The notes under the pieces are model-generated. The model had not been told where the DNA came from and did no database searches. It saw nothing but the letters and a program-made list of their open reading frames with translations. DNA of 64,000 nucleotides from Cytophagales bacterium (GTDB lineage: Bacteria; Bacteroidota; Bacteroidia; Cytophagales; 172606-1), in assembly GCA_030448185.1 (NCBI GenBank), contig JAUJNL010000005.1:51421-115420 (forward strand), in the 5' to 3' direction. Positions 34,456 through 42,819 of the stretch are shown piece after piece. Each line of letters starts with the position of its first letter. The stretch's first letter is position 1. Both the position numbers and the translations under genes were made by a program.

Positions 34456-36369
34456 ATGCAAAGAATTAATTTATTCATTCCCATTATTCTCTTGCTGGGA
34501 GGGAGTTTTAGCTCATTAGCCCAGCAAAATTCTCTTTCACTCATCCCCGAGCCAGTGAGCCTGCAACGGGGACAGGGCAGCTTTGCCCTGACCAGTACTA
34601 CAAGTATCTCCGTTGCGGCGGGACAGGCAGAAGCAGCCAAAATAGCGGCCTATCTGGCGGCAAAATTGCAGCCGGCTACGGGCTTTGGGCTGAAGGTGGC
34701 TAATGCACCCGGAGCGCAGGGCATTCAGTTGGCGTTAAACAGCAAACCGGATACGCAACTAGGCCAGGAGGGATATCACCTGGAAGCTACTGCCGGTAAA
34801 ATAAGTATCACGGCCAACCAGCCAGCGGGTTTGTTTTACGGTGTGCAGACCCTGCTGCAATTACTGCCCAAGGAAATAGAAAGCAAAACTCCGGTCCAAG
34901 GGGTAAAATGGGAAATACCGGCAGTGACCATTACTGATTATCCGCGTTTTGCCTGGCGGGGAATTATGCTGGATGTCAGCCGTCATTTCTTCCCGAAGGA
35001 GTACGTAAAATCCTATATCGACCAGATTGCCCGTTATAAATACAACCGTTTTCACTGGCACTTATCGGATGACCAGGGCTGGCGGGTAGAAATCAAAAGC
35101 TTTCCCAAACTTACTTCCGTGGGGGCCTGGCGGGTGCCGCGGGTCGGTACATTCGGTTCCAACGAGCCGCCTAAACCCGGCGAAAAAGCTACCGACGGTG
35201 GTTTTTATACCCAGGAAGATATTAAGGAGGTAGTACAGTACGCCAAAGACCGCTACATTGAAATCATGCCCGAAATTGACGTGCCCGGTCATAGTATGGC
35301 CGCCATTGCTGCCTACCCGGAACTTTCCTGTACTAAAGACCCCAATACTAAAGTAAACCCCGGTACTAAATTTTCGACCTGGCATTCCAATGGCACCTTT
35401 ACGATGCACATTGATAATACCCTGAATCCGTCGGACGAAAAAGTGTATGGGTTTCTGGATAAGGTATTTACGGAGGTCGCCTCCCTTTTTCCCTTCGAAT
35501 ACATTCACATGGGTGGGGATGAGTGTTACAAAGGGTATTGGGAAAAGGACCCGGGTTGTCAGGACCTGATGAAGAAGCTGAATCTGAAGAACACGGTGGC
35601 CTTGCAGAGTTACTTTTCCAAACGGGTAAGCGATATCATCAAAAGCAAGGGTAAAAAAGCCATGGGGTGGGATGAAATTCTGGAAGGCGGCTTGCCTCCG
35701 GGGGCTGCCGTGATGAGTTGGAGAGGTATGAAAGGTGGCATTGAAGCAGCCCATCAGAAGGCCCCGGTGGTCATGACTCCTTCGCCCCACTGCTACCTGG
35801 ATCTCTCCCAAGGAGACCCTGCCATAGAACCTCCCGTTTACAGCACCGTCCGGCTCAAGTCCAGTTACAACTGGGACCCAATTCCGAAGGGCGTCGATTC
35901 TACCCTGATTCTGGGCGGCCAGGGCAATCTATGGACCGAGCAGATTCCGACGGCGCCGCAGGTGGAATACATGACCTATCCCCGGGCTTTTGCGCTTTCT
36001 GAAGTATACTGGTCCCCAAAAGGGCAGAAAGACTGGGATTCCTTCATTACCCGGATCGAAACCCATTTTGAACGTTTTGACCAGGCCCGCCTGAATTATG
36101 CCCGCAGTATGTATGATCCGATGATTACGGTGAAAAAGAACGAGGCGGGTCTGTTGGTGCTGAATCTGGCTACTGAAGTGCCCGGACTCGACGTGCATTA
36201 TACCGTGGATAACACCATTCCCAATCAATACTACCCAAAGTACACTGAACCCGTAGTGATACCGGAAGGCGCCGATATGGTGCGGATAATTACGTACCGG
36301 GGCGGCAAACCGATGGGAAGACTCATCTCCATCAAAATGGAAGACCTCGCCAAGCGGGTGAAAAAATGA
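34456..36369 (+). CDS. Beta-N-acetylhexosaminidase, GH20
   Basis: I use ATG 34456 (MQRINLFIPIILLLGGSFSS, a Sec signal), giving 637 residues. The N-terminal GH20b domain (LIPEPVSLQRGQGSFALTS) is followed by the catalytic barrel: FHWHLSDDQGWRVEIKSFPK, IMPEIDVPGHSMAAIAAYPE and IHMGGDECY with the catalytic Asp-Glu pair, then MGWDEILEGG and WTEQI. A C-terminal chitobiase-like domain (VHYTVDNTIPNQYYPKYTEP) ends it. It should release terminal GlcNAc/GalNAc in the periplasm. Confidence 0.97.
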   Translation: MQRINLFIPIILLLGGSFSSLAQQNSLSLIPEPVSLQRGQGSFALTSTTSISVAAGQAEAAKIAAYLAAKLQPATGFGLKVANAPGAQGIQLALNSKPDTQLGQEGYHLEATAGKISITANQPAGLFYGVQTLLQLLPKEIESKTPVQGVKWEIPAVTITDYPRFAWRGIMLDVSRHFFPKEYVKSYIDQIARYKYNRFHWHLSDDQGWRVEIKSFPKLTSVGAWRVPRVGTFGSNEPPKPGEKATDGGFYTQEDIKEVVQYAKDRYIEIMPEIDVPGHSMAAIAAYPELSCTKDPNTKVNPGTKFSTWHSNGTFTMHIDNTLNPSDEKVYGFLDKVFTEVASLFPFEYIHMGGDECYKGYWEKDPGCQDLMKKLNLKNTVALQSYFSKRVSDIIKSKGKKAMGWDEILEGGLPPGAAVMSWRGMKGGIEAAHQKAPVVMTPSPHCYLDLSQGDPAIEPPVYSTVRLKSSYNWDPIPKGVDSTLILGGQGNLWTEQIPTAPQVEYMTYPRAFALSEVYWSPKGQKDWDSFITRIETHFERFDQARLNYARSMYDPMITVKKNEAGLLVLNLATEVPGLDVHYTVDNTIPNQYYPKYTEPVVIPEGADMVRIITYRGGKPMGRLISIKMEDLAKRVKK

Positions 36370-36498
36370 CCTTCGATGTGGAAGTAAGGAGCGAGAAGCG
36401 AGGAGATAGAAGTGAGAAGATGTACAATATTCGATGTTCGATGTATGATAGGAGATTGTAGAGACACGTGATTTATAACGTCTTTTTGCGTCCGGCAG

Positions 36499-36642
36499 CA
36501 GTCGCTTGCCTCCGGCGAGTGACGATTATTCAGCGGGCGTCTCGCCTGCGGAAAAAAGCGAAAGTCCTATTGCAGATACGCATTTCCGTAAAACGGGGCG
36601 AGGCCCTATGAATAATCGTCACTCGCCGGAGGCAAGCGACTG
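36499..36642. repeat. Element with perfect 34-bp inverted ends
   Basis: The left arm 36499-36532 starts CAGTCGCTTGCCTCCGGCGA. The right arm 36609-36642 is its exact reverse complement, with 76 bases between them. The centre has GGGCGTCTCGCCTGC and TTCCGTAAAACGGGG. Related copies: 47628-47907 and 26841-27022. Confidence 0.85.
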
Positions 36643-36680
36643 TCGATGGAAGGTTCGATGCTAAGTTATCTCCTTCCGTT

Positions 36681-36724
36681 ACAATAAAAGAGAGCAGGTT
36701 CTAAACCTGCTCTCTTTTTATTGT
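36681..36724. terminator. Bidirectional terminator
   Basis: ACAATAAAAGAGAGCAGGTT and AACCTGCTCTC..TTTATTGT pair over about 19 bp with A/T runs on both sides. It serves the convergent GH20 and lipoprotein genes. Confidence 0.85.
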
Positions 36725-36842
36725 AATGGCTTATTCTAATGCCAATTGAGTTTTTATCGAACTACTGGCAAATCCACCCATTACTCACATCGAACATTAC
36801 TCTTCTCGCTTCTACCTCCTCGCTTCTCGCTCCTTCTTCGAA

Positions 36843-37888
36843 CTATTGGTACTGGATGTAGATCGGACGGGGTTTCAGCTTGAGTACGTCGGCGGGCTGC
36901 ATCTCCTGCTGCTGACCTACGCGGGCTGCATCGTTCTTATAGAAAATCTTGAAACCGGTGAATTGTACGGGCTCCGGATAAATGAACTGCTTGTAAGTCG
37001 TGACTTTTTTGGCCGTTATACCCCAGCCGTCCATGTCCATGATTACCTGTACTTCGGGACGTAACTTGATCTGCTTGTAATTAGTAACCATGGGCCGCGT
37101 AAAACGGTGCACCACCAGCATTTTCGGCGGCAGGTTGTATTTCTTCACAATGTCGGCTAAGTACTCAGTTGTGTAATTAATATCGGCGGCATCAAAGGTG
37201 CCAATGGCCGAACCGGGCTTGGCGCCGCTTTTCATTGAAAATTCCGGGTCAATGCCTAAATGGACCTGCGGCATGGCCAGGTATTTCTCAAATTCTGGTA
37301 CTTCCTGCTGCAAGGTGCTCATACCGACCTGAATATCAATAAATACCAGCGCATTAATTTCCCTGGCCCAGTTAATGACGGTATCAATCTGATGGAAGGG
37401 CATCCGCAGGCGGTAGGTACCTCCTTTGCCAGGATTTAACTGGGCAGTCACGGCAATGTAATGCAGCGCGGGAATGGCTGGCGTTACAGTGTCGGCTACC
37501 GTCCATTTGTCTACTTCCTGCTGCAATTTGCTCAGCATCGCTTTTTTGGGCAGCTCTCCCAGAATACCCATTTGCTTGGAATATAAATTGCCGTAAAAGG
37601 AAACCACCCGCTTGAAGGAAGTACGGTTTCTGCGTTGGGATACGGGTGTTTTACCGGCCAGCGTCCCGTAGTGTCGCCATTACTCAGGTGTTTCAGTACT
37701 CTATTGTAAGCGGCTGTATCCAGCATGCGGGCGCTTCTATAACCTCCTTATGGACTACGGGCTGGATAATATCCTGCGATGGAGCAGGAGCGGGAGATGT
37801 GTTCTCAACTTTTTACCTTGCTCTGACAGCCGCAGAGAAAAGCAATGGACAATAAACTTACAGTTGCGTAACGGTAGAAAAAATTCAT
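36843..37888 (-). pseudogene. Lipoprotein of unknown function, multiple frameshifts
   Basis: Reading from ATG 37888 gives a lipoprotein signal, MNFFYRYATVSLLSIAFLCG with C20, then QSKVK and a stop. Shifting frame at about 37800 (A5 run) continues VENTSPAPAPSQDIIQPVVH. Shifting near 37715 gives MLDTAAYNRVLKHLSNGDTT and GRWPVK. Shifting near 37645 (A4 run) joins a clean 254-codon frame containing VVSFYGNLYSKQMGILGELP, ALVFIDIQVGMS, LGIDPEFSM and VIMDMDGWG. Three indels rebuild a protein of about 350 residues. I recognise no named family; the barrel-like DxQ/DPEF pattern suggests a TIM-barrel fold (inference). Confidence 0.75.
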
Positions 37889-38240
37889 TTTGGTAAGCTT
37901 CGGCAATGGGTTAAATGGATAATCTGATTGCAAATGAACAGTACTTTTCTTAATAATGGTGGGTATTCGCCCGGTTCTGCTTAGGCGGCTGGTGTAAGCA
38001 TTTGACCGTTTTAATACAATTCGGGCACTATTTTTACCTTCTGGTTTTCCTAAATCAGCAGACATGGTGGGATAGATCCGCTCTAAGCAGTTACCTTTAT
38101 CTTCGGCAAAAGGGGCTTGGTTTTCGGAATAGATGCCTTCTTCGCAAAGACTGGTTGCGAACCTGGGCGTAGACCGTACGAAAGGGTGCTTTTCTGGTAC
38201 AAGCCGGTGCAGCAGCTTGCTCAGGTACCAATTAAAGAGT
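37889..38240. other. Intergenic stretch, nothing recognised
   Basis: A minus-strand open frame runs through it, but the encoded sequence (for example HRLVPEKHPFVRSTPRFATS) has no family likeness and continues antisense or out of frame into both neighbours, so no gene is called. Confidence 0.4.
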
Positions 38241-39143
38241 TTATTTTCCGGCTGGTAACTGGAAGTAATACGTTTTGCCGGACGGCACTTCAAATCGGTA
38301 GGTGTAGTCGTCCTTTGAATCAAATTTGATCCAGGGGTTGTACAGTTTGAGGGTCTTGTAATTGATGTTGTTATCCTGGGCAAACTTGGCAATGTTTTCA
38401 ATCGTGCTGGTTACGGCCACCGGCTTACTCTGCAGCGGCGGGTAATAGTCGTTTGGCTGCAGATAAAAACCATAGGCTGTCGGGTTCTCAATAATCAGTT
38501 TCATGGCCAGAATGCGAAACACGTAGCGGGCCGTTTCGGAAGTCAGGTATAAGTCGTAGTAGGAGGAGACGTTCTGGTAATTTTTTACCCGCCTCAGGGT
38601 GGGCTTGCCCAGATTGTAGGCAGCTGCCGCTAAAGTCCAGTTACTAAACTCGCCGTAATTCTCCTTAATGTGCCGGCAGGCGGCCCGCGTAGAAAGAATG
38701 GGGTCGCGCCGCTGGTCTACGTACGGCGATACTTCCAGGTGCAGGGCTTTGGCAACCGGGTCCGTAAACTGCCAGAATCCGTGGGCCTTGCCGGAGTCGG
38801 CATACGGTTCCAGTTCGCTTTCAATTACTGACAGGTAAAAAAAGTCGGAGGGTACCCCTTCCTGCGCCAGTATGGGTTCAAACAGGCCACGCCACCGGGA
38901 AACCCGCTTTAAGATAATCAGAGTGGTAGAGTGCCGGTAACAGGCCACAATCAATTCCCGCTCCAGCCGTTCCCGGACTTCGGCGTCCTCAAGGGGTACT
39001 TTTTCCCCCGCAAATGACAGCGCATCGGGCAGGGCTACCGGTGAGACCCGCTGGAAAACCGGCTGTGAGGGTGGGGATTGGGCTTGTCCGGTACAGGCAA
39101 ATAAAAGCAGAGGAAGAAAAATAATAACCTCAGTAAACTTCAT
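38241..39143 (-). CDS. Lytic murein transglycosylase (SLT family)
   Basis: From ATG 39143 (MKFTEVIIFLPLLLFACTGQ, export signal with a possible lipobox Cys) the product has 300 residues. The SLT domain shows FFYLSVIESELEPYADS with the catalytic Glu, then KAHGFWQFTDPVAKALHL, YVDQRRDPILSTRAACRHIK and WTLAAAAYNLG. The C-terminus (STIENIAKFAQDNNINYKTL, KLYNPWI) resembles one LysM-like module. It cleaves peptidoglycan glycan strands, probably as an MltD-type enzyme. Confidence 0.92.
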   Translation of the reverse strand: MKFTEVIIFLPLLLFACTGQAQSPPSQPVFQRVSPVALPDALSFAGEKVPLEDAEVRERLERELIVACYRHSTTLIILKRVSRWRGLFEPILAQEGVPSDFFYLSVIESELEPYADSGKAHGFWQFTDPVAKALHLEVSPYVDQRRDPILSTRAACRHIKENYGEFSNWTLAAAAYNLGKPTLRRVKNYQNVSSYYDLYLTSETARYVFRILAMKLIIENPTAYGFYLQPNDYYPPLQSKPVAVTSTIENIAKFAQDNNINYKTLKLYNPWIKFDSKDDYTYRFEVPSGKTYYFQLPAGK

Positions 39144-39562
39144 AAAAACGATAATTAATCGGGAAAGGGTAGATGTCGACGATTGAGCACACAAGTTTAC
39201 CCAAAAAATTTTCCTGAAATTATCAGCCCAAAAGCTAATCCTGTATGATCTGGTGAACAAATGAGGTCTATCTCTACCAGAAAGATGGGTTGGGAAATAC
39301 CCTCACTTCTGGTTGCCCCAACCTATAGGCGCTGCCATAGCCGGTAGAAAAGTAAGGGCCTCTTTCCGGACAATTATAAGGGCCTCTTTCCGGACAATTA
39401 TTGGATGACTATGCTTCCGGATCATGCAGGGTGTTTCCGGAATTATAAGGAAGTAAATGAAAAGGTAAATAAAAACAAACCGATAGTTCAACGTCCCGGC
39501 TTTTTCGGTAACTTCCCTGCTTCACATTGCCCCTGATCATCGGGTGAATTGGTCCTGTATAA
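39144..39562. other. Intergenic stretch with a 24-bp tandem repeat
   Basis: TAAGGGCCTCTTTCCGGACA followed by ATTA occurs twice in tandem (39353-39376, 39377-39400), and TTTCCGGA recurs once more near 39434. No gene is supported; the 62-codon minus frame here simply translates the repeat. Confidence 0.6.
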
Positions 39563-40138
39563 ATGAAAATAGGATACACCCGGATGTTGAACCCTTTCCC
39601 AACTGGCCCGGATCAAAAGGCCTCATTACAGATCGAAGCCCTGAAAGCCTATGGTTGTCAGGAGATTTTTGAGGAAAAGCTTCCTGGAAAGAGCAAAAAT
39701 TGCGCCCAGTTGCAGCGCATGCTGGCTCAGTTACAGCCTGGCGACCAGGTAGTAGTCGGGAAACTGGACCAGTTAAGTGGTTCTATAAAAGAACTGGTAC
39801 AACTGATCACTATGTTTCACCAGCTGGGCGTCGACTTTATCAGTTTGCAAGATCGATTCAATACAGCCACTGTTGGGGGAAGACTGATATTTCAGGTTTT
39901 CGCCGCATTATCCGAGTTTGGCCGGGATACCTTGCGGGCCGGAACGCGGGCTTGGCTAAGTACAGCCCGGGCCCGGTGTCGAAAGGGGTGACGACCAAAG
40001 GGAATTTCGCCGGCGGCACGCCAAAGGGCTTCAGTCGCTAAGGATCTGTATGCAGCAAAACAGTTATCCATCCGGGAGATTTGCCAGCGGCTATCTATTA
40101 GCAAGCCCACTTTGTACCGGTACCTGAAAGAAGTGTAA
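39563..40138 (+). pseudogene. Serine recombinase/resolvase family gene with internal UGA
   Basis: The frame 39563-40138 spans 191 codons with one in-frame TGA at 39989. Family features: IGYTRMLNP at the start, SLQIEALKAYGCQEIFEEKL, LAQLQPGDQVVVGKLDQLSG, LVQLITMFHQLGVDFISLQD, VFAALSEFGRD and, after the stop, RPKGISPAARQRASVAKDLY with a Hin-type helix-turn-helix (SIREICQRLSISKPTLYRYL). The TGA lies where relatives usually have RKGGRPKG, so it looks like a Gly-to-stop change. The catalytic serine (normally Y-x-R-V-S-T) is not at its place: the sequence reads YTRMLNPFPTGPDQ. It is probably inactive. Confidence 0.85.
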
Positions 40139-40183
40139 GTATTAACGTGATTTTCTGTTAACGTACTTTTCTGTCTATTGATA

Positions 40184-41899
40184 ATGAAAGATAAACTCCC
40201 TGTTTTCTCCTTTCCCAAATCATCTACCGGCATTGAAGGATTGGACAAGAAATTACCCATGGGGATTGCCCAGGCCGTCCTACCCTGTTATGCGGCAGCG
40301 CTGGTTGTGGTAAAACGTTGATGGCAATGGAATTTCTGATCCGAGGGATTGAGGAGTTTGATGAACCGGGTGTGTTTATGGCATTCGAAGAAACCGCCCA
40401 AGAGCTGACCGCTAACGTAGCCTCGCTGGGTTTTGACTTAACTACCCTGGTTGCCCAGAAAAAGCTCCGGCTGGACTACGTGCACGTAGACCGGTCCGAG
40501 ATTGAAGAGACCGGTGAATACGACCTGGAAGGCTTGTTTATCCGTCTGGGCTACGCTATTGATTCGATTGGCGCCAAAAGAGTAGTTCTTGACACCATTG
40601 AATCGCTGTTTTCGGGCTTATCCAATGAGGCCATTCTGCGCGCCGAACTGCGGCGACTCTTCCGCTGGCTGAAGGACAAAGGCGTTACGGCCATTATCAC
40701 CGCCTGAGCGGGGTGAGGCTTCACTGACCCGGCAGGGCCTCGAAGAATACGTGTCTGACTGCGTAATCCTGCTCGATAACCGCGTCAGTGACCAGATTAC
40801 TACGCGGCGCCTGCGCATCGTTAAGTACCGGGGCAGTACCCACGGCACCAACGAGTATCCTTTTTCTAATCGACGAAGACGGGATTTCCGTCTTGCCGGT
40901 TACCTCCCTGAAGCTAGAGCATGAGGTGTCCAACCGGATCATCTCCTCGGGGGTCGAAGCATTGGACGAGATGTTTGGCCGGAACGGGTTCTTCCAGGGC
41001 AGCAGCGTGTTGCTAACGGGTTCGGCAGGCACGGCCAAAACTATTTTTGCAGCCTCCTTTGCGGGCCGTATGTCAGCGCAACGAACGGTGCCTCTTCTTT
41101 GCTTTTGAAGAATCGCCGCAGCAACTCATCCGCAATATGCGCTCCGTAGGTATTGACCTGGCACCCTACGTGGATAAGGGTCTCCTGGTGATTCATTCTT
41201 CCCGGCCCACCCTCAACGGGCTGGAGATGCACCTGGTGACCATCCATAAGATGATTAAGGTGTATAAACCCCAGGCGGTGATTATTGATCCGATCAGTAA
41301 CCTGATCACGACCGGACAGATCGGTGAGGTGCGCAGCATGCTGACCCGCCTGATTGACTTTCTGAAAGTCAACGGCATTACGGCATTGTTCACCGCTTTG
41401 ACGGTGTTATGGGGAAACCACCTCGAACTCACCGAAGAAGGCGTTTCCTCACTGGTTGACACCTGGATTACCTTGCGGGATATGGAAGGAGTTGGCGAAC
41501 GCAACCGGGGGCTAAGTATTTTAAAATCCGGGGGATGGCCCATTCAAACCAGGTCCGCGAGTTTATCATTACCAATCAGGGCATTGAGTTGCTGGAGGTG
41601 CACATTGGTCCGGATGGGATCATCACCGGTTCAGCCCGGCTAACGCATCAGCTGCACGTACAAGCGCAGGCGCAGGCTTTCAGCACGAACTCAACCGCAA
41701 GGACCGGGAACTGGAACGGAAACGGAAAGTACTGGAAGCCACCATTGCTAACCTGCGTACGGAGTTTGAATCCGTGGAAGAGGAACTCAATCGCATCAAT
41801 GTGGAGGAAAAACAGCAGTTGGATGCTTTCGCTAAGGGACAGAAGCAAATTAGCAGGTTTAGTCCGGAAAGTGAAAATAATGGATCAAATAATAAGTAG
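40184..41899 (+). pseudogene. kaiC: KaiC-like double-ATPase gene, many frameshifts
   Basis: Joining frames gives a two-domain KaiC/RadA-type ATPase. Domain 1 has STGIEGLD, GSAGCGKT (Walker A, about 40297), FMAFEETAQEL and RVVLDTIESLFSG. Domain 2 has ISSGVEALDEMFG, GSAGTAKT (about 41020), FFAFEESPQQL and AVIIDPISNL. A long coiled-coil tail follows (ELERKRKVLEATIANLRTEF). Frame breaks occur near 40270-40300, 40705, 40860, 41085, 41535 and 41680, mostly single bases and often in runs (for example an extra T in CCTTTTTCTAATC at 40857). KaiC proteins are ATPase/autokinase switches controlled by KaiB. Confidence 0.88.
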
Positions 41900-41943
41900 A
41901 TGTGCTAATTGGATTATGTGCTGATATGCCAACGCTCCTCACT

Positions 41944-42033
41944 GTCATCCCCGGAGGGAACTCTCAGCGAAGCTAATCTTCTCTGATTAGAATGGCGATT
42001 GTATTAAACTATAAGATCCCCTCCGGGGATGAC
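41944..42033. repeat. Inverted element with TTAGCTTCGCTGA core (copy d)
   Basis: GTCATCCCCGGAGGGAA and CCCCTCCGGGGATGAC form the ends. The core is present as its complement, TCTCAGCGAAGCTAA, at 41962-41976. It lies between kaiC and the first kaiB and is the closest relative of the element at 23887. Confidence 0.65.
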
Positions 42034-42175
42034 GAAAGAGGGATACAGTAAATATTAAAAAACTTCATGAACAATGTACTTACCAGTGAAAAACAATAGA
42101 ATTTAGGAATTACGCTTAATTTACTCCGGCCAGTCAGGGTACAATACTGCATCTACTAATTTAATCAAACAAACA

Positions 42176-42466
42176 ATGGAAGAGGAAACATGGGAGCTCA
42201 GACTCTATATATAGCCGGTCAGACCCCTAAATCAGTTACGGCCTTGGCCAACCTGAAAAATACTGTGAGCAGTTTCTGCAGGGCAAATACCAGATCGAAG
42301 TCATTGATCTGCTCAAAAACCCTCAGCTTGCCGAGGAGACCAGATTCTGGCCATTCCTACGCTGGTGCGGAAAGTGCCCGAACCCATCCGGAAGATCATC
42401 GGGGATTTGTCTAACCAGGAACGGGTACTGGTAGGATTAGACATTCGCCCGACTGAGGCTAAATAA
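42176..42466 (+). pseudogene. kaiB: KaiB-like gene 1, frameshifted
   Basis: Restoring three small indels gives about 95 residues: WELRLYIAGQTPKSVTALAN, then [46 protein letters not shown] and LVGLDIRP. This is the KaiB thioredoxin-like family, including the cis-Pro loop region A-x-PTL. The breaks are an extra TA in CTATATATAG (about 42210), a missing A in GAAAAATAC (about 42255) and a missing G near 42340. As written, only about 14 residues would be made from its ATG. Confidence 0.88.
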
Positions 42467-42477
42467 ATACCTTATGG

Positions 42478-42804
42478 ATGAGACGGAATTGGATCAGCCG
42501 GGAAAAAAGCAATGGGCAGGAACCGAATGGATTTACCTATAGGCTTTACCTCTATATTACCGGAGTAACTCCTAATTCCTCTCGTGCGGTCAGGAATGTG
42601 AAGGAACTTTGCGAACAACACTTGCCCGGACGCTACGAACTGGTGATTATTGATATCTACCAGCAACCCGAACTGGCTAAGCAGGAGCAGATCATCGCCG
42701 CGCCAACGCTGATTAAAAAACATCCACTGCCCGAACGGCGGTTGATTGGCGATATGTCCGATGTGCAGCGGGTACTGACCGGCCTCGGATTACCGACTAC
42801 TTAA
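42478..42804 (+). CDS. kaiB: KaiB-like protein 2
   Basis: The 108-residue frame is intact over the KaiB fold: FTYRLYLYITGVTPNSSRAV, RNVKELCEQHLPGRYELVII, DIYQQPELAKQEQIIAAPTL and IKKHPLPERRLIGDMSDVQR. The first about 20 residues (MRRNWISREKSNGQEP) look poor, and an overlapping ATG at 42474 in another frame gives MDETELDQPGKKQ, so an indel near 42520 probably altered the true N-terminus. Two kaiB genes after kaiC is a known bacterial arrangement; KaiB2 variants may act in stress signalling rather than in a clock. Confidence 0.85.
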   Translation: MRRNWISREKSNGQEPNGFTYRLYLYITGVTPNSSRAVRNVKELCEQHLPGRYELVIIDIYQQPELAKQEQIIAAPTLIKKHPLPERRLIGDMSDVQRVLTGLGLPTT

Positions 42805-42819
42805 TTACTTCTCTATTCC

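Larger units (their letters stand above)
36388..36842. repeat. Large inverted-repeat region between convergent genes
   Basis: GGAGCGAGAAGCGAGGAG with AGAAGTGAGAAGATG (from 36389) is mirrored by CTTCTCGCTTCTACCTCC and TCGCTTCTCGCTCC (to about 36834). Both sides carry TTCGATGTTCGATG/ACATCGAACAT words. Nested inside are the 34-bp inverted repeat at 36499-36642 and the terminator at 36681-36724. The whole interval between the two convergent genes is palindromic at three scales. Confidence 0.7.

Noticed and set aside
37805..38401. 198-codon minus-strand ORF across the lipoprotein start and transglycosylase end
   Set aside because: It reads out of frame through the transglycosylase 3' end; only its last about 25 codons, the lipoprotein signal, are meaningful and these are included in the pseudogene 36843-37888.
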